25,920 nt of DNA from JBPEWY01 sp052032225 (GCA_052032225.1 JBPEWY010000015.1:1-25920), one strand, 5' to 3'. Numbered from the stretch's first letter, positions 1-7,966 are shown. Notes: generated by a model from the sequence alone, not told the origin. A program made the numbers and translations.

Positions 1-258
1 ACAGATTTATTTGAGAACTTTGGATTTAATGTTGCTTGGAGATGGAGCGATACGTATTTCTGGGAAGCTTCGTTTGGTGACGGTACCGTACCATCATTCC
101 ACGTATTAGATGCTCAAATAAACTACAGAGTTCCTAGCTTAAAATCTACCTTTAAAGCAGGTGCTACCAACTTGCTTGGTGAAGAATACTTTACAGCATT
201 CGGAACCGGTAGAATAGGATCTCAGTTTTACGTTTCTTGGACAATTAACAACCTATAA
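1..258 (+). CDS. TonB-dependent receptor, C-terminal fragment
   Basis: This is an open frame from the first base to a TAA at 256-258, giving 85 residues; the start lies outside the window. The residues alternate as in outer-membrane beta strands (WRWSDTYFWEASF, ITYR-like NYRV, then KAGATNLL). It ends with RIGSQFYVSWTINNL, the kind of closing strand seen in TonB-dependent receptors of Bacteroidota. The segment AGATNLLGEEY resembles the usual turn before the last two strands of such receptors. These proteins import bulky substrates across the outer membrane using TonB energy. The substrate cannot be told from this fragment. The lipoprotein gene 75 bases downstream points the same way and may share its transcript. 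Another beta-barrel protein remains possible. Confidence 0.7.
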   Translation, partial: TDLFENFGFNVAWRWSDTYFWEASFGDGTVPSFHVLDAQINYRVPSLKSTFKAGATNLLGEEYFTAFGTGRIGSQFYVSWTINNL

Positions 259-274
259 TATTAATACAACCAAA

Positions 275-306
275 AGGCAGTGTTTTATGCTAGTAAAGCA
301 CTGCCT
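275..306 (+). other. Strong intergenic hairpin between receptor and lipoprotein genes
   Basis: Bases 275-287 and 294-306 form a 13-pair stem with one G-T wobble around the loop TGCTAG. No T-run follows (TGCTTTACAA), so it does not look like a standard intrinsic terminator. It may be an mRNA processing or stability element that separates expression of the receptor and the SGNH lipoprotein. Confidence 0.5.
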
Positions 307-333
307 GCTTTACAATAAAAAGATTAAAAGGCT

Positions 334-1812
334 ATGATAAAATTTAAGTATAACAAGTGGATGCTTTTAGCCCTTTTAGGGATTTTTGCATCATGCGAAT
401 CAGATGATGATGGCAATACAATGCCAGATACTCAAATGATCGAAGTAACTGCCGGAGACGCAGATTTTTCTAATTATGTGGCAGTAGGAAACTCTTTAAC
501 GGCCGGATTATCAGACGGAGCTTTATTTATTGCCGGACAGCAAAACTCTTTCCCTAACATATTAGCAGCAAAATTTGCTTTAGCTGGAGGAGGAGAGTTT
601 AAACAACCGTTAATGAGCGATAATACCGGAGGTATTCTATTACAAGGAAACCAAATTGTATCAAATCGTTTGGTATTTAATGGTTCTGGTCCTGCACCGT
701 TAGAGTCTGTTATTGGACCGGTTACCCCGCAAACAGAATTAATGGTAAATAACCCTACTGGTCCGTTTAACAATATGGGAGTACCCGGAGCTAAAAGTTT
801 TCATTTACTTGCAAATGGCTATGGTAACGTAGCAAACTTACAAGCCGGTTTAGCTAATCCGTTTTTTGTTAGAATGGCTTCTAACCCAGATGCAAGTGTT
901 TTAGAAGATGTAGTAGCACAAAGTCCTACATTTTTTACTTTATGGATTGGTAATAATGATGTGTTAGGATACGCTACCACAGGAGGAGATGGCTCTAACC
1001 CCATTACAGATGTAAATACTTTTACCGGAGCATATAATGCAATTGTAGGGGCTTTAACAGCTAACGGAGCAAAAGGGATTGTTGCAAACATACCAGATGT
1101 AACAGCGTTACCTTATTTTACTACAGTACCTTACAATCCGCTACCATTAGATGCACAAACTGCAGCAGCTTTAAACCAAGGATATCAAGACTATAACAAT
1201 GGATTGCTCTTTATGGAAAGTATAGGTCAAATAACCGCTGAGGAAAGAGAAAGAAGAACCATAAATTTTGTTGAAGGGCAAAATGCAGTTGTTATAGAAG
1301 ATGAAACTTTAACAGATTTATCAGGTTTTGGAATTCCTCCATACAGGCACGCAACTGCAGATGATTTACTAGTGCTGCCAAGTGCATCGTTTATAGGGAC
1401 AACTGTTGGAGGAGACCCAACCAAAGTAAACGGAGCTTCTGTTCCGTTAGCAGATAAGTGGGTTTTAATTCCTGCAGAAAAAGAAGAAATTATTACTGCA
1501 ACAGCAACATTTAACGGCATTATAGAGGCTGCAGCTAATCAGGCCGGATTAGGCTTGTTTGATGCCAACGCAAGAATGAATGAACTTGCAGCCGGATTAT
1601 TAAAGTTTGACGAATACAACATTAATGCGAGTTTAGTATTTGGAGGGGTGTTCTCTTTAGATGGTATACATCCAAATGCCAGAGGTTATGCCTTTATTGC
1701 TAATGAGTTTTTAAAAGCTATAGATGCTACTTACGGTTCTAATTTTGAAGAAGCCGGGGTATTGGCAAAAGCCGGAGATTTCCCAACTAACTACTCTCCA
1801 ACATTGCCATAA
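334..1812 (+). CDS. SGNH/GDSL-hydrolase family lipoprotein
   Basis: This 492-residue protein starts with a lipoprotein signal: basic MIKFKYNK, a hydrophobic stretch and the lipobox FASC, with Cys21 as the expected lipidated residue. An acidic ESDDD follows, as in many surface lipoproteins of Bacteroidota. The SGNH blocks are visible: GNSLTAG (Ser54 nucleophile), NMGVPGAKS around 147-155 (block II glycine), IGNND at 205-209 (block III Asn) and DGIHPNARGY (Asp443, His446). The family hydrolyses ester bonds in lipids, acylated sugars and similar substrates. The region between block III and block V is longer than in minimal SGNH enzymes. The TonB receptor just upstream suggests a shared role in nutrient capture, but the substrate is unknown. 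A T-tailed terminator closes the gene. Confidence 0.82.
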   Translation: MIKFKYNKWMLLALLGIFASCESDDDGNTMPDTQMIEVTAGDADFSNYVAVGNSLTAGLSDGALFIAGQQNSFPNILAAKFALAGGGEFKQPLMSDNTGGILLQGNQIVSNRLVFNGSGPAPLESVIGPVTPQTELMVNNPTGPFNNMGVPGAKSFHLLANGYGNVANLQAGLANPFFVRMASNPDASVLEDVVAQSPTFFTLWIGNNDVLGYATTGGDGSNPITDVNTFTGAYNAIVGALTANGAKGIVANIPDVTALPYFTTVPYNPLPLDAQTAAALNQGYQDYNNGLLFMESIGQITAEERERRTINFVEGQNAVVIEDETLTDLSGFGIPPYRHATADDLLVLPSASFIGTTVGGDPTKVNGASVPLADKWVLIPAEKEEIITATATFNGIIEAAANQAGLGLFDANARMNELAAGLLKFDEYNINASLVFGGVFSLDGIHPNARGYAFIANEFLKAIDATYGSNFEEAGVLAKAGDFPTNYSPTLP

Positions 1813-1835
1813 TGCTAACAAAATAATAATCAGAA

Positions 1836-1865
1836 AATAGCCCTCTTTTTGAGGGCTATTTTTTT
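1836..1865 (+). terminator. Intrinsic terminator of the SGNH lipoprotein gene
   Basis: A perfect 10-pair stem (AATAGCCCTC with GAGGGCTATT) around a TTTTT loop is followed by a T-run. It begins 23 bases after the lipoprotein stop codon. Confidence 0.9.
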
Positions 1866-1911
1866 AGCTACAAAAAGGCTAAAAACCTCTTTTTATTTAA
1901 ATTAAAAAATT

Positions 1912-1919
1912 TATCTTTG
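1912..1919 (+). promoter_or_regulatory. -7 box of the atpD promoter (TATCTTTG)
   Basis: TATCTTTG matches the Bacteroidota primary-sigma -7 consensus TAnnTTTG exactly. No clear TTG lies 17-23 bases upstream; that region is T-rich. The transcript would start near 1923, leaving a leader of about 60 bases before atpD. Confidence 0.6.
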
Positions 1920-1923
1920 CAGC

Positions 1924-1950
1924 GCGAAAAAATAGGATAATTTTTTTCGC
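1924..1950 (+). promoter_or_regulatory. 5'-end hairpin in the atpD leader
   Basis: GCGAAAAAA (1924-1932) pairs with TTTTTTCGC (1942-1950) in nine pairs. If the -7 box at 1912-1919 is used, this hairpin sits at the very 5' end of the mRNA. Such hairpins can protect a transcript from 5'-dependent decay. That role is inference. Confidence 0.4.
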
Positions 1951-1984
1951 AGTAACATTTAGCAAAACATTAAATAGTAAGGTA

Positions 1985-3493
1985 ATGTCAAAAATTACAG
2001 GTAAAGTTGCCCAAATTATTGGACCCGTAGTAGATGTAGTGTTTGAGTCAGGTTCTGAACTTCCAAAAATCTACGATTCATTAGAGATTAAAAGAAAAGA
2101 CGGTTCTACCTTAGTATTAGAGGTGCAATCACATATTGGAGAAGATACGGTTCGTACAATTTCTATGGACTCAACAGACGGACTCAGCAGAGGAGAGGTT
2201 GTTGAGGCTACAGGGGCCCCTATACAAATGCCAATTGGCGATGAGGTTTATGGGCGCTTATTTAATGTTATGGGAGACGCTATAGACGGATTAGGAAATC
2301 TTCCTAAAGCTGGAGAAGATGGTCTTCCAATACACAGAGAAGCTCCAAAATTCGAAGATTTATCAACTTCAACCGAAGTATTATATACAGGTATCAAAGT
2401 AATCGATCTTATTGAGCCATATGCAAAAGGAGGTAAGATTGGTTTATTTGGTGGTGCCGGTGTAGGTAAAACGGTACTTATCCAGGAATTAATTAACAAC
2501 ATTGCAAAAGGTCACGGTGGTCTTTCTGTATTTGCCGGAGTAGGTGAGCGTACTCGTGAGGGTAACGACCTTCTTCGTGAGATGTTAGAGTCTGGAATTA
2601 TTAAGTACGGAGACGACTTTATGAAGTCTATGGAAGAAGGTGGTTGGGACCTTTCTAAAGTAGATAAAGATGCTTTAAAAGAGTCTAAAGCTACTTTCGT
2701 ATTCGGACAAATGAACGAACCTCCGGGAGCACGTGCACGTGTTGCACTTTCTGGATTAACTATCGCAGAGTTTTTCCGTGATGGAGCTGGAGACGGACAA
2801 GGAAAAGATGTATTATTCTTCGTAGATAACATCTTCCGTTTTACTCAGGCAGGTTCAGAGGTGTCTGCACTTTTAGGACGTATGCCTTCTGCAGTAGGTT
2901 ACCAGCCTACATTAGCAACAGAGATGGGTGCAATGCAAGAGCGTATTACTTCAACTAAAAAAGGATCTATTACTTCTGTACAGGCAGTTTACGTACCTGC
3001 AGACGACTTAACAGACCCTGCTCCTGCTACAACTTTCGCGCACTTAGATGCTACAACAGTATTATCTCGTAAAATTGCAGAGCTTGGTATTTATCCTGCT
3101 GTGGATCCGTTAGATTCTACTTCAAGAATTTTAACACCAGAAATTTTAGGAGATGAGCACTATAACTGTGCACAACGTGTAAAAGAGTTATTACAACGCT
3201 ACAAAGAGCTTCAAGATATTATTGCTATTCTTGGTATGGAAGAGCTTTCTGAAGAAGATAAGCTTGCAGTTGCCAGAGCAAGACGTGTACAACGTTTCTT
3301 ATCGCAACCATTCCACGTAGCAGAGCAATTTACAGGTATTCCTGGAGTGTTTGTAGATATTAAAGATACTATTAAAGGCTTTAACATGATTATGGATGGT
3401 GAGTTAGATCACCTACCAGAAGCAGCTTTCAACCTTAAGGGTACAATAGAAGAGGTTATAGAGGCTGGTGAGAAAATGTTAGCAGAAGCCTAA
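1985..3493 (+). CDS. atpD: F1Fo ATP synthase subunit beta
   Basis: This is the catalytic beta subunit, which makes ATP from ADP and phosphate in the F1 head at the inner face of the cytoplasmic membrane. The 502 residues show the beta-barrel start (TGKVAQIIGPVVDVVF), the Walker A loop GGAGVGKT at 156-163, the catalytic-glutamate segment GERTREGND (Glu188) and the Walker B region VLFFVDNIFRF at 276-286. It is about 40 residues longer than the E. coli protein. The excess lies mostly at about 202-235 (GIIKYGDDFMKSMEEGG and following), an insertion I associate with Bacteroidota beta subunits. atpC follows after 24 bases. The other ATP synthase genes are not here, which fits the split arrangement common in the phylum. 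Confidence 0.98.
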   Translation: MSKITGKVAQIIGPVVDVVFESGSELPKIYDSLEIKRKDGSTLVLEVQSHIGEDTVRTISMDSTDGLSRGEVVEATGAPIQMPIGDEVYGRLFNVMGDAIDGLGNLPKAGEDGLPIHREAPKFEDLSTSTEVLYTGIKVIDLIEPYAKGGKIGLFGGAGVGKTVLIQELINNIAKGHGGLSVFAGVGERTREGNDLLREMLESGIIKYGDDFMKSMEEGGWDLSKVDKDALKESKATFVFGQMNEPPGARARVALSGLTIAEFFRDGAGDGQGKDVLFFVDNIFRFTQAGSEVSALLGRMPSAVGYQPTLATEMGAMQERITSTKKGSITSVQAVYVPADDLTDPAPATTFAHLDATTVLSRKIAELGIYPAVDPLDSTSRILTPEILGDEHYNCAQRVKELLQRYKELQDIIAILGMEELSEEDKLAVARARRVQRFLSQPFHVAEQFTGIPGVFVDIKDTIKGFNMIMDGELDHLPEAAFNLKGTIEEVIEAGEKMLAEA

Positions 3494-3517
3494 TACAAAC
3501 CAAAGCTATAGTTAGTT

Positions 3518-3796
3518 ATGTATTTAGAAATTGTAACGCCAGAGGCTACCTTGTTTAGCGGAGAAGTAGAATCGGTGGCTGTACCGGGAGTTAATGGCGA
3601 GTTTCAAATGTTAGATAATCACGCTCCAATTGTATCGCTATTAGGAGAAGGCAATATTAAAATTTATGGTAATGTATCTTTAAAAAAAGAAGTTGCCGAT
3701 AAGTTTACAAAAGGCGATAAAAACGAAACCCTTTTGGCTATTAATAGCGGAACAATAGAGATGAAAAACAATAAAGTAATTGTACTTGCAGACTAA
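3518..3796 (+). CDS. atpC: F1Fo ATP synthase subunit epsilon, short form
   Basis: This 92-residue subunit sits in the central stalk and couples rotation to catalysis. The sequence starts MYLEIVTPEATLFSGEVESV and contains GEFQMLDNHAPIVSLL, both typical of the N-terminal beta-sandwich of epsilon. The protein ends right after that domain. The C-terminal two-helix domain, which in E. coli (about 139 residues) can inhibit ATP hydrolysis, is absent. The stop is clean and a terminator follows, so this is natural shortness and not a frameshift. Regulation of hydrolysis must rely on something other than epsilon helix extension. Confidence 0.95.
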   Translation: MYLEIVTPEATLFSGEVESVAVPGVNGEFQMLDNHAPIVSLLGEGNIKIYGNVSLKKEVADKFTKGDKNETLLAINSGTIEMKNNKVIVLAD

Positions 3797-3818
3797 GTTT
3801 GTAAGACAATATAAGCTT

Positions 3819-3849
3819 AAAAAAGCCAAGCAATATGCTTGGCTTTTTT
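3819..3849. terminator. Bidirectional terminator between atpC and the GNAT gene
   Basis: AAAAAAGCCAAGCA and TGCTTGGCTTTTTT form a 14-pair stem around ATA. It has a T-run in both directions and so serves atpDC (plus) and the acetyltransferase gene (minus), whose TAA stop at 3848-3850 overlaps its edge. Confidence 0.9.
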
Positions 3850-4387
3850 ATTTAAAATACCAGGCTATTAAATCCCAATTCTGACCACCGGAGCTATATT
3901 TTTTTAATAGCTTAAAACCTACAGCATAATGGGCGTTTAGTGATCTTGTATTCTCTGTATCTACTTCAGTTATAACCATTTTATAACTATCGCGTAGCTC
4001 TTTTTGCATAAAAGTATATAACCCTTTAAAAATGCCTTTTTTCCTGAAAGCTTTGTCAATACAAATTTGCCCCATTACAATATAGCTTTGAGTAGTAACT
4101 AAACTATCTATTTGCTTAAACATTGGTTTTAAAATAGGGATTTGATCTTTAAAAACAGGACTCATACATAGTGCATATCCAACAACTTTATTGTTGTAAC
4201 AGGCAATAATATGAGGGCACTCATCATTCATTTTCTTTAAAATGTCAAAAGAATGTTTAACAGTTACAAAACCCTCTTTTTGCTTTTCGGTATCGTTAAC
4301 TGCAGAAAGATGATTTTCTTGTTGCAAATCAAGAATTTCACGCAATTCTTTATCAGTTTCTGCTCGTTTGTATTCTATGCTTATCAT
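3848..4387 (-). CDS. GNAT-family N-acetyltransferase
   Basis: This 179-residue protein fits a single GNAT domain, which transfers an acetyl group from acetyl-CoA to an amine. Motif A is visible as QICIDKAFRKKGIFKGLY around 107-124; the RKKGIF turn is in the place of the CoA pyrophosphate loop Q/RxxGxG/A. After it come VITEVDTENTRSLNAHYAVGF, the usual motif B (NxRSxxxYxxxGF). The substrate cannot be read from the sequence. The gene is divergent from bioF with only 66 bases between the starts and shares a dyad in that gap. It may therefore be co-regulated with biotin synthesis, though this is only inference. A possible -7 box TACTTTTG-like element on the minus strand (TAACTTTA, 4414-4421) is imperfect. 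Confidence 0.8.
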   Translation of the reverse strand: MISIEYKRAETDKELREILDLQQENHLSAVNDTEKQKEGFVTVKHSFDILKKMNDECPHIIACYNNKVVGYALCMSPVFKDQIPILKPMFKQIDSLVTTQSYIVMGQICIDKAFRKKGIFKGLYTFMQKELRDSYKMVITEVDTENTRSLNAHYAVGFKLLKKYSSGGQNWDLIAWYFK

Positions 4388-4407
4388 TACACAATTCTAT
4401 CATATAT

Positions 4408-4441
4408 TAATCATAAAGTTATTTAAATAATTACATGATTA
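4408..4441. promoter_or_regulatory. 34-base dyad between the GNAT gene and bioF, candidate operator
   Basis: TAATCAT (4408-4414) and ATGATTA (4435-4441) are inverted around the same centre as the inner palindrome TTATTTAAATAA (4419-4430). In total 14 of 17 position pairs match. The right arm ends one base before the bioF -7 box, so a bound repressor would block the polymerase. The arms do not match the BirA operator known from E. coli (TTGTAAACC arms), so the regulator is unknown. The AT-rich background lowers the significance. Confidence 0.4.
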
Positions 4442-4442
4442 G

Positions 4443-4450
4443 TACTTTTG
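4443..4450 (+). promoter_or_regulatory. -7 box of the bioF operon (TACTTTTG)
   Basis: TACTTTTG matches TAnnTTTG. It ends only three bases before the ATG at 4454, so the transcript would have no leader or almost none. No good TTG is seen at the -33 distance. Confidence 0.5.
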
Positions 4451-4453
4451 TGT

Positions 4454-5587
4454 ATGCCTAAAATTCCGGAGCATATTGTATTAGCAATAAAAAACAGAGA
4501 AAAAACCAATTCGCTCAGGGTTTTACCGATCGCTGTTAATGATATTGTTGATTTTACTTCTAATGATTATTTAGGGTTTGCCTTAAACAATGATATTAAA
4601 ATTGAAGCTCAAAAAATTTTACAAGAACACAATATAAATTATAACGGAGCAACAGGTTCAAGATTGCTCACCGGAAATTACAAGCTCTATGACTATGCAG
4701 AGCGAATAATTGCAGAGACACATAAAATAGAGAGCGCTTTGCTGTTTAATAGTGGCTACGATGCAAATGTGGGCCTTCTTTCTGCAATTCCGCAAAGACA
4801 TCATGTTATTTTATACGATGAGCTTTCTCATGCCTCTATTAGAGACGGTATAGCTTTAAGCAAAGCAAAAGCATACAAGTTTAAACACAATAATATTGAA
4901 CATTTACAGCAGCTTATTAATAAGTTTAATGATGCTGAAGCAATATATGTAGTTACAGAATCTGTTTTTTCAATGGATGGAGATTCTCCCGACTTAAATA
5001 AAATTATATCGCTCTGCGAAAAAAATAATTGCTATTTAATTGTAGATGAAGCCCACGCCGTTGGAATTTATAATACAGGGTTAATTGATGCGCTCAGAGT
5101 TCAAGATAAAATTTTTGCAAGAGTAATAACGTTTGGCAAAGCTCTGGGTAGTCATGGTGCAGCAGTTTTAGGCTCTAAACCGTTAAAAACATACTTAGTT
5201 AATTTTGCCAGAAGTTTAATTTACACAACGGCATTGCCACCACATAGTATTGCAACCACACTTGCTGCCTATAAACAGTTAGCTCAAACCAGAGAAATAG
5301 ATAGATTACAAGACAATATTAACTTTTTTAAAACACAAATTTCTACCTATAACTTGGCTCAGCGTTTTATTTTAAGTGATACCGCCATTCAGTGCTGCAT
5401 TGTTCCCGGTAATAGTAACGTAAAACAAGTGTCTAATAAATTGTTAGAGCAAGGGTTTTTAGTTAAGCCAATTTTATCTCCAACAGTTCCGGAAGGGAAA
5501 GAACGATTACGATTTTGCATTCATAGCTTTAATTCTAAAACACAAATTACAGAAGTATTGCAGCTACTTACTACTTTTGTTGTTTAA
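4454..5587 (+). CDS. bioF: 8-amino-7-oxononanoate synthase
   Basis: BioF is a PLP enzyme that condenses pimeloyl-thioester with alanine to give 7-keto-8-aminopelargonate, the first step of biotin ring assembly. From the ATG at 4454 it has 377 residues. Visible landmarks are SNDYLGF near the start, GATGSRLLTGN, the His of ELSHAS, DEAHAVG at 198-204 (the Asp that contacts PLP) and the PLP lysine in TFGKALGSHGAA (Lys229). An in-frame TTG at 4448 would add two residues but lies inside the -7 box, so ATG is preferred. bioD follows after 14 bases and bioA directly after bioD, giving one operon. Confidence 0.93.
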   Translation: MPKIPEHIVLAIKNREKTNSLRVLPIAVNDIVDFTSNDYLGFALNNDIKIEAQKILQEHNINYNGATGSRLLTGNYKLYDYAERIIAETHKIESALLFNSGYDANVGLLSAIPQRHHVILYDELSHASIRDGIALSKAKAYKFKHNNIEHLQQLINKFNDAEAIYVVTESVFSMDGDSPDLNKIISLCEKNNCYLIVDEAHAVGIYNTGLIDALRVQDKIFARVITFGKALGSHGAAVLGSKPLKTYLVNFARSLIYTTALPPHSIATTLAAYKQLAQTREIDRLQDNINFFKTQISTYNLAQRFILSDTAIQCCIVPGNSNVKQVSNKLLEQGFLVKPILSPTVPEGKERLRFCIHSFNSKTQITEVLQLLTTFVV

Positions 5588-5601
5588 ATGCCGATTGTGT
5601 T

Positions 5602-6216
5602 ATGAAGCAAAAAAAATATTTTATCACAGGAATATCTACAGAAGTTGGCAAAACCGTTGCTGCTGCCATTATAACCGAAGCGCTACAAGCAGATTATTGG
5701 AAACCGGTTCAGGCAGGAGATTTGCATTACTCAGATACCGATAAGGTTAAAAATTGGGTTAGCAACAAAAACTCGGTTTTTCACAAAAATAGCTATGCGT
5801 TAAAAACACCAATGAGCCCGCATGCAGCAGCAGAAATAGATAATGTAACAATTACGCTAAACAATATACATGAACCTAAAACTAAAAATCACTTAGTTAT
5901 AGAAGGAGCCGGAGGTCTTTTAGTTCCTTTAAATGATGAGCATACAATTTTAGATTTAATAAAACCGGATTATCATGTAATTGTTGTTTCCAGACACTAT
6001 TTAGGGAGCATAAATCATACCCTGCTTACAGTAAATGCACTAAAAGAAAAAGGGTTTACAACATCTATTTTGTTTAACGGAGAAGAGCATCCAACTACAG
6101 AAAGCATTATTAAAAAAATGACTCAGGTTCCTGTTATAGGAAGGATAGATAATGAGCCCTATATTGATGCGAATGTGGTTAAAGAATATGCCGATAAGTT
6201 TAAAGATAAGTTGTAA
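5602..6216 (+). CDS. bioD: Dethiobiotin synthetase
   Basis: BioD closes the ureido ring of dethiobiotin from 7,8-diaminopelargonate, CO2 and ATP. The 204-residue protein carries the family P-loop GISTEVGKT at 10-18 (Lys17), the KPVQAG motif (the substrate-binding lysine region) around 35-40 and EGAGGLLVPL around 100-109, all in canonical order. Length is slightly below the E. coli enzyme (about 225), within the family range. Its TAA is followed without a gap by the ATG of bioA, which indicates translational coupling. Confidence 0.93.
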   Translation: MKQKKYFITGISTEVGKTVAAAIITEALQADYWKPVQAGDLHYSDTDKVKNWVSNKNSVFHKNSYALKTPMSPHAAAEIDNVTITLNNIHEPKTKNHLVIEGAGGLLVPLNDEHTILDLIKPDYHVIVVSRHYLGSINHTLLTVNALKEKGFTTSILFNGEEHPTTESIIKKMTQVPVIGRIDNEPYIDANVVKEYADKFKDKL

Positions 6217-7482
6217 ATGAATTTGTTAGAACGCGATAAAAAACACATATGGCATCCGCTTACACAGCATAAAACGGCAGCAGATGCTTTACCAATTACA
6301 AAGGCCGAAGGAGCGTTGTTATTTGATGATAAAGGGAAAAGCTATATTGATGGGATTGCTTCGTGGTACACCTGTATGTATGGGCATTGTAACCCAAAAA
6401 TTGTGAATGCTGCCTACTCGCAGATGCAGCAATTAGATCATGTTGTTTTTAGCGGTTTTACACACAAACCTGCCATTTCTTTATCAGAGAAGTTGCTTTC
6501 GTTGCTACCCAGTAATCAAAAAAAGGTTTTTTTCTCAGATAATGGTTCTACCAGTGTAGAGGTGGCTATTAAAATGGCGCTTCAATATTATTTTAATAAA
6601 GGAGAAAAACGAAATACCATTATAGCTTTAGAAGAAGGATTTCATGGCGACACATTTGGGGCTATGTCTGTTTCTGGTTTGTCTGTTTACAATGGCCCGT
6701 TTGAAGATTTCTTTATACAAGTAGAGCGCATACCGGTACCAACGGTGAACAATATTAATAGCGTTTTAAAGCAATTGCAAAACATATGCAGCACAAAGAA
6801 AGTTGCAGCCTTTGTTTTTGAACCCCTAGTACAAGGAGCAGCTGCAATGAAAATGTACGATGCTACATTGTTAGATCAATTACTTGCTTGGTGTAAAGAA
6901 AATAATGTTTTAACCATTGCCGATGAAGTAATGACGGGATTTGGAAAAACAGGTAAAAACTTTGCGTGTGAGCACTTAACAGAGCAACCCGATTTAATGT
7001 GTTTTTCTAAATCGTTAACTGCCGGGTTGGTGCCAATGGCAATTACTACATGTACGCAAAGTATATTTGATGCATTTTATGATGATGATATAGCAAAAGG
7101 ATTTTTTCATGCGCATACTTATTCGGCCAATCCGGTTGCATGTAGTGCTGCATTAGCAGGGTTGTCTTTACTTGAATCTGAAGAAATTCAGAAAAAAATT
7201 CAAGAAATTAGTAATATGCACGACCGGTTTGAGAAAAAAATTGCCAACCACCCAAAAGTAGAAGCTACCAGAAAATTAGGCGTTATTTTTGCTTTAGATG
7301 TTAAAGTTAAAATGGAGCGTTACGGAAACCTCAGAAACAAGCTTTTTAATTTTTACATGAGTAAAGGTGTTTTTTTAAGACCGTTAGGTAATACGGTTTA
7401 CATTTTGCCACCTTATATAATAAGCCAAAAACAGCTTGAGCAAGTGTATAATGCAATTGAAGAGTCGTTAGAAATCATTTAA
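6217..7482 (+). CDS. bioA: Adenosylmethionine-8-amino-7-oxononanoate aminotransferase
   Basis: BioA moves an amino group, normally from S-adenosylmethionine, to the BioF product to give 7,8-diaminopelargonate. The 421-residue class-III PLP aminotransferase shows IWHPLTQ at 11-17 (BioA-type N terminus), SDNGSTSVEVAIKMA around 107-121, FHGDTFGAMS around 142-151, the PLP-contacting DEVMTGFGKTG from Asp236 and the PLP lysine in CFSKSLTAG (Lys265). It starts at the base after the bioD stop. Its last 15 bases overlap the convergent Coa1-like gene. A short hairpin with a T-run just past the stop may end the bioFDA transcript. Confidence 0.93.
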   Translation: MNLLERDKKHIWHPLTQHKTAADALPITKAEGALLFDDKGKSYIDGIASWYTCMYGHCNPKIVNAAYSQMQQLDHVVFSGFTHKPAISLSEKLLSLLPSNQKKVFFSDNGSTSVEVAIKMALQYYFNKGEKRNTIIALEEGFHGDTFGAMSVSGLSVYNGPFEDFFIQVERIPVPTVNNINSVLKQLQNICSTKKVAAFVFEPLVQGAAAMKMYDATLLDQLLAWCKENNVLTIADEVMTGFGKTGKNFACEHLTEQPDLMCFSKSLTAGLVPMAITTCTQSIFDAFYDDDIAKGFFHAHTYSANPVACSAALAGLSLLESEEIQKKIQEISNMHDRFEKKIANHPKVEATRKLGVIFALDVKVKMERYGNLRNKLFNFYMSKGVFLRPLGNTVYILPPYIISQKQLEQVYNAIEESLEII

Positions 7483-7899
7483 TTCATCACCCGATAAAAA
7501 TATGGTATCGGTTGTTTTTTCGGGAACAACATATAATTCTTTAAAAATCCATTGATCGTTAATTTTTTCGGCATCCAAGTAAAGTAATGCTTTATTTTTA
7601 GGGCCTGAGAGTGTAACGGAAACAGCTGCTTTACTTTCACTATCAGTTACGCTTATTACACCATTAAAAAGCGGTGCAGGTTTTATGGGTGTGCCGAGAG
7701 CATTAATTACATCTTTGTTGTTTTGTGCTAAAGACACGGCATAATTATACGGAGTACTATCATTAATTACTTTTTTAATACCAAAAAAAGCAGCGCCTAC
7801 ACCTAAAATTAAAAGCAATGCTAAGGTTAGGCAGCCACCCAAAGGTAGTACCCACATCCAATTTTTACCAAACCAACTTTTTTGTGGTTGTTCTTGCAT
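7468..7899 (-). CDS. Coa1-like small membrane protein
   Basis: This 143-residue protein has a short hydrophilic start with tryptophans (KSWFGKNWMWVLPLGGC), one membrane helix at about 17-40 and an outward domain with TPYNYAVSLAQNN, ALGTPI, the strand VSVTLSGPKNKALLYL and WIFKELYVV. That order (membrane helix, AxxxxxNNxxVxxALG, GPKxxGxLY, WxxxELYV) resembles the bacterial proteins annotated as cytochrome c oxidase assembly factor Coa1 family. I have no direct evidence for a role in oxidase assembly. The gene lies inside the biotin cluster on the opposite strand and overlaps the bioA end by 15 bases, so it may simply be inserted there. It is divergent from the ketosynthase gene. Confidence 0.65.
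   Translation of the reverse strand: MQEQPQKSWFGKNWMWVLPLGGCLTLALLLILGVGAAFFGIKKVINDSTPYNYAVSLAQNNKDVINALGTPIKPAPLFNGVISVTDSESKAAVSVTLSGPKNKALLYLDAEKINDQWIFKELYVVPEKTTDTIFLSGDELNDF
7491..7520 (+). terminator. Probable terminator of bioFDA inside the convergent Coa1-like gene
   Basis: CCGATA (7491-7496) pairs with TATCGG (7506-7511), followed by TTGTTTTTT. It starts nine bases after the bioA stop but lies inside the 3' coding part of the minus-strand gene. The stem is short, so efficiency is uncertain. Confidence 0.5.
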
Positions 7900-7942
7900 T
7901 GTATTTTACGTATTCTTATTCGTTAAAAAACAACAGATACCT

Positions 7943-7950
7943 TACTTTTG
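7943..7950 (+). promoter_or_regulatory. -7 box of the ketosynthase gene (TACTTTTG)
   Basis: TACTTTTG is an exact TAnnTTTG match 16 bases before the GTG start, giving a leader of about 13 bases. No convincing -33 TTG is visible. Confidence 0.55.
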
Positions 7951-7966
7951 CCAAAAAACTAATTAG

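Noticed and set aside
2512..2832. Antisense frame across atpD
   Set aside because: It is a shadow of the strongly conserved atpD codons, with no start context and no similarity to a known family; the same holds for the other long frames opposite SGNH, rng, M16 and sodA genes.
4448..4453. TTG start for bioF two codons before the ATG
   Set aside because: The TTG lies within the -7 box TACTTTTG and so upstream of the likely transcript start.
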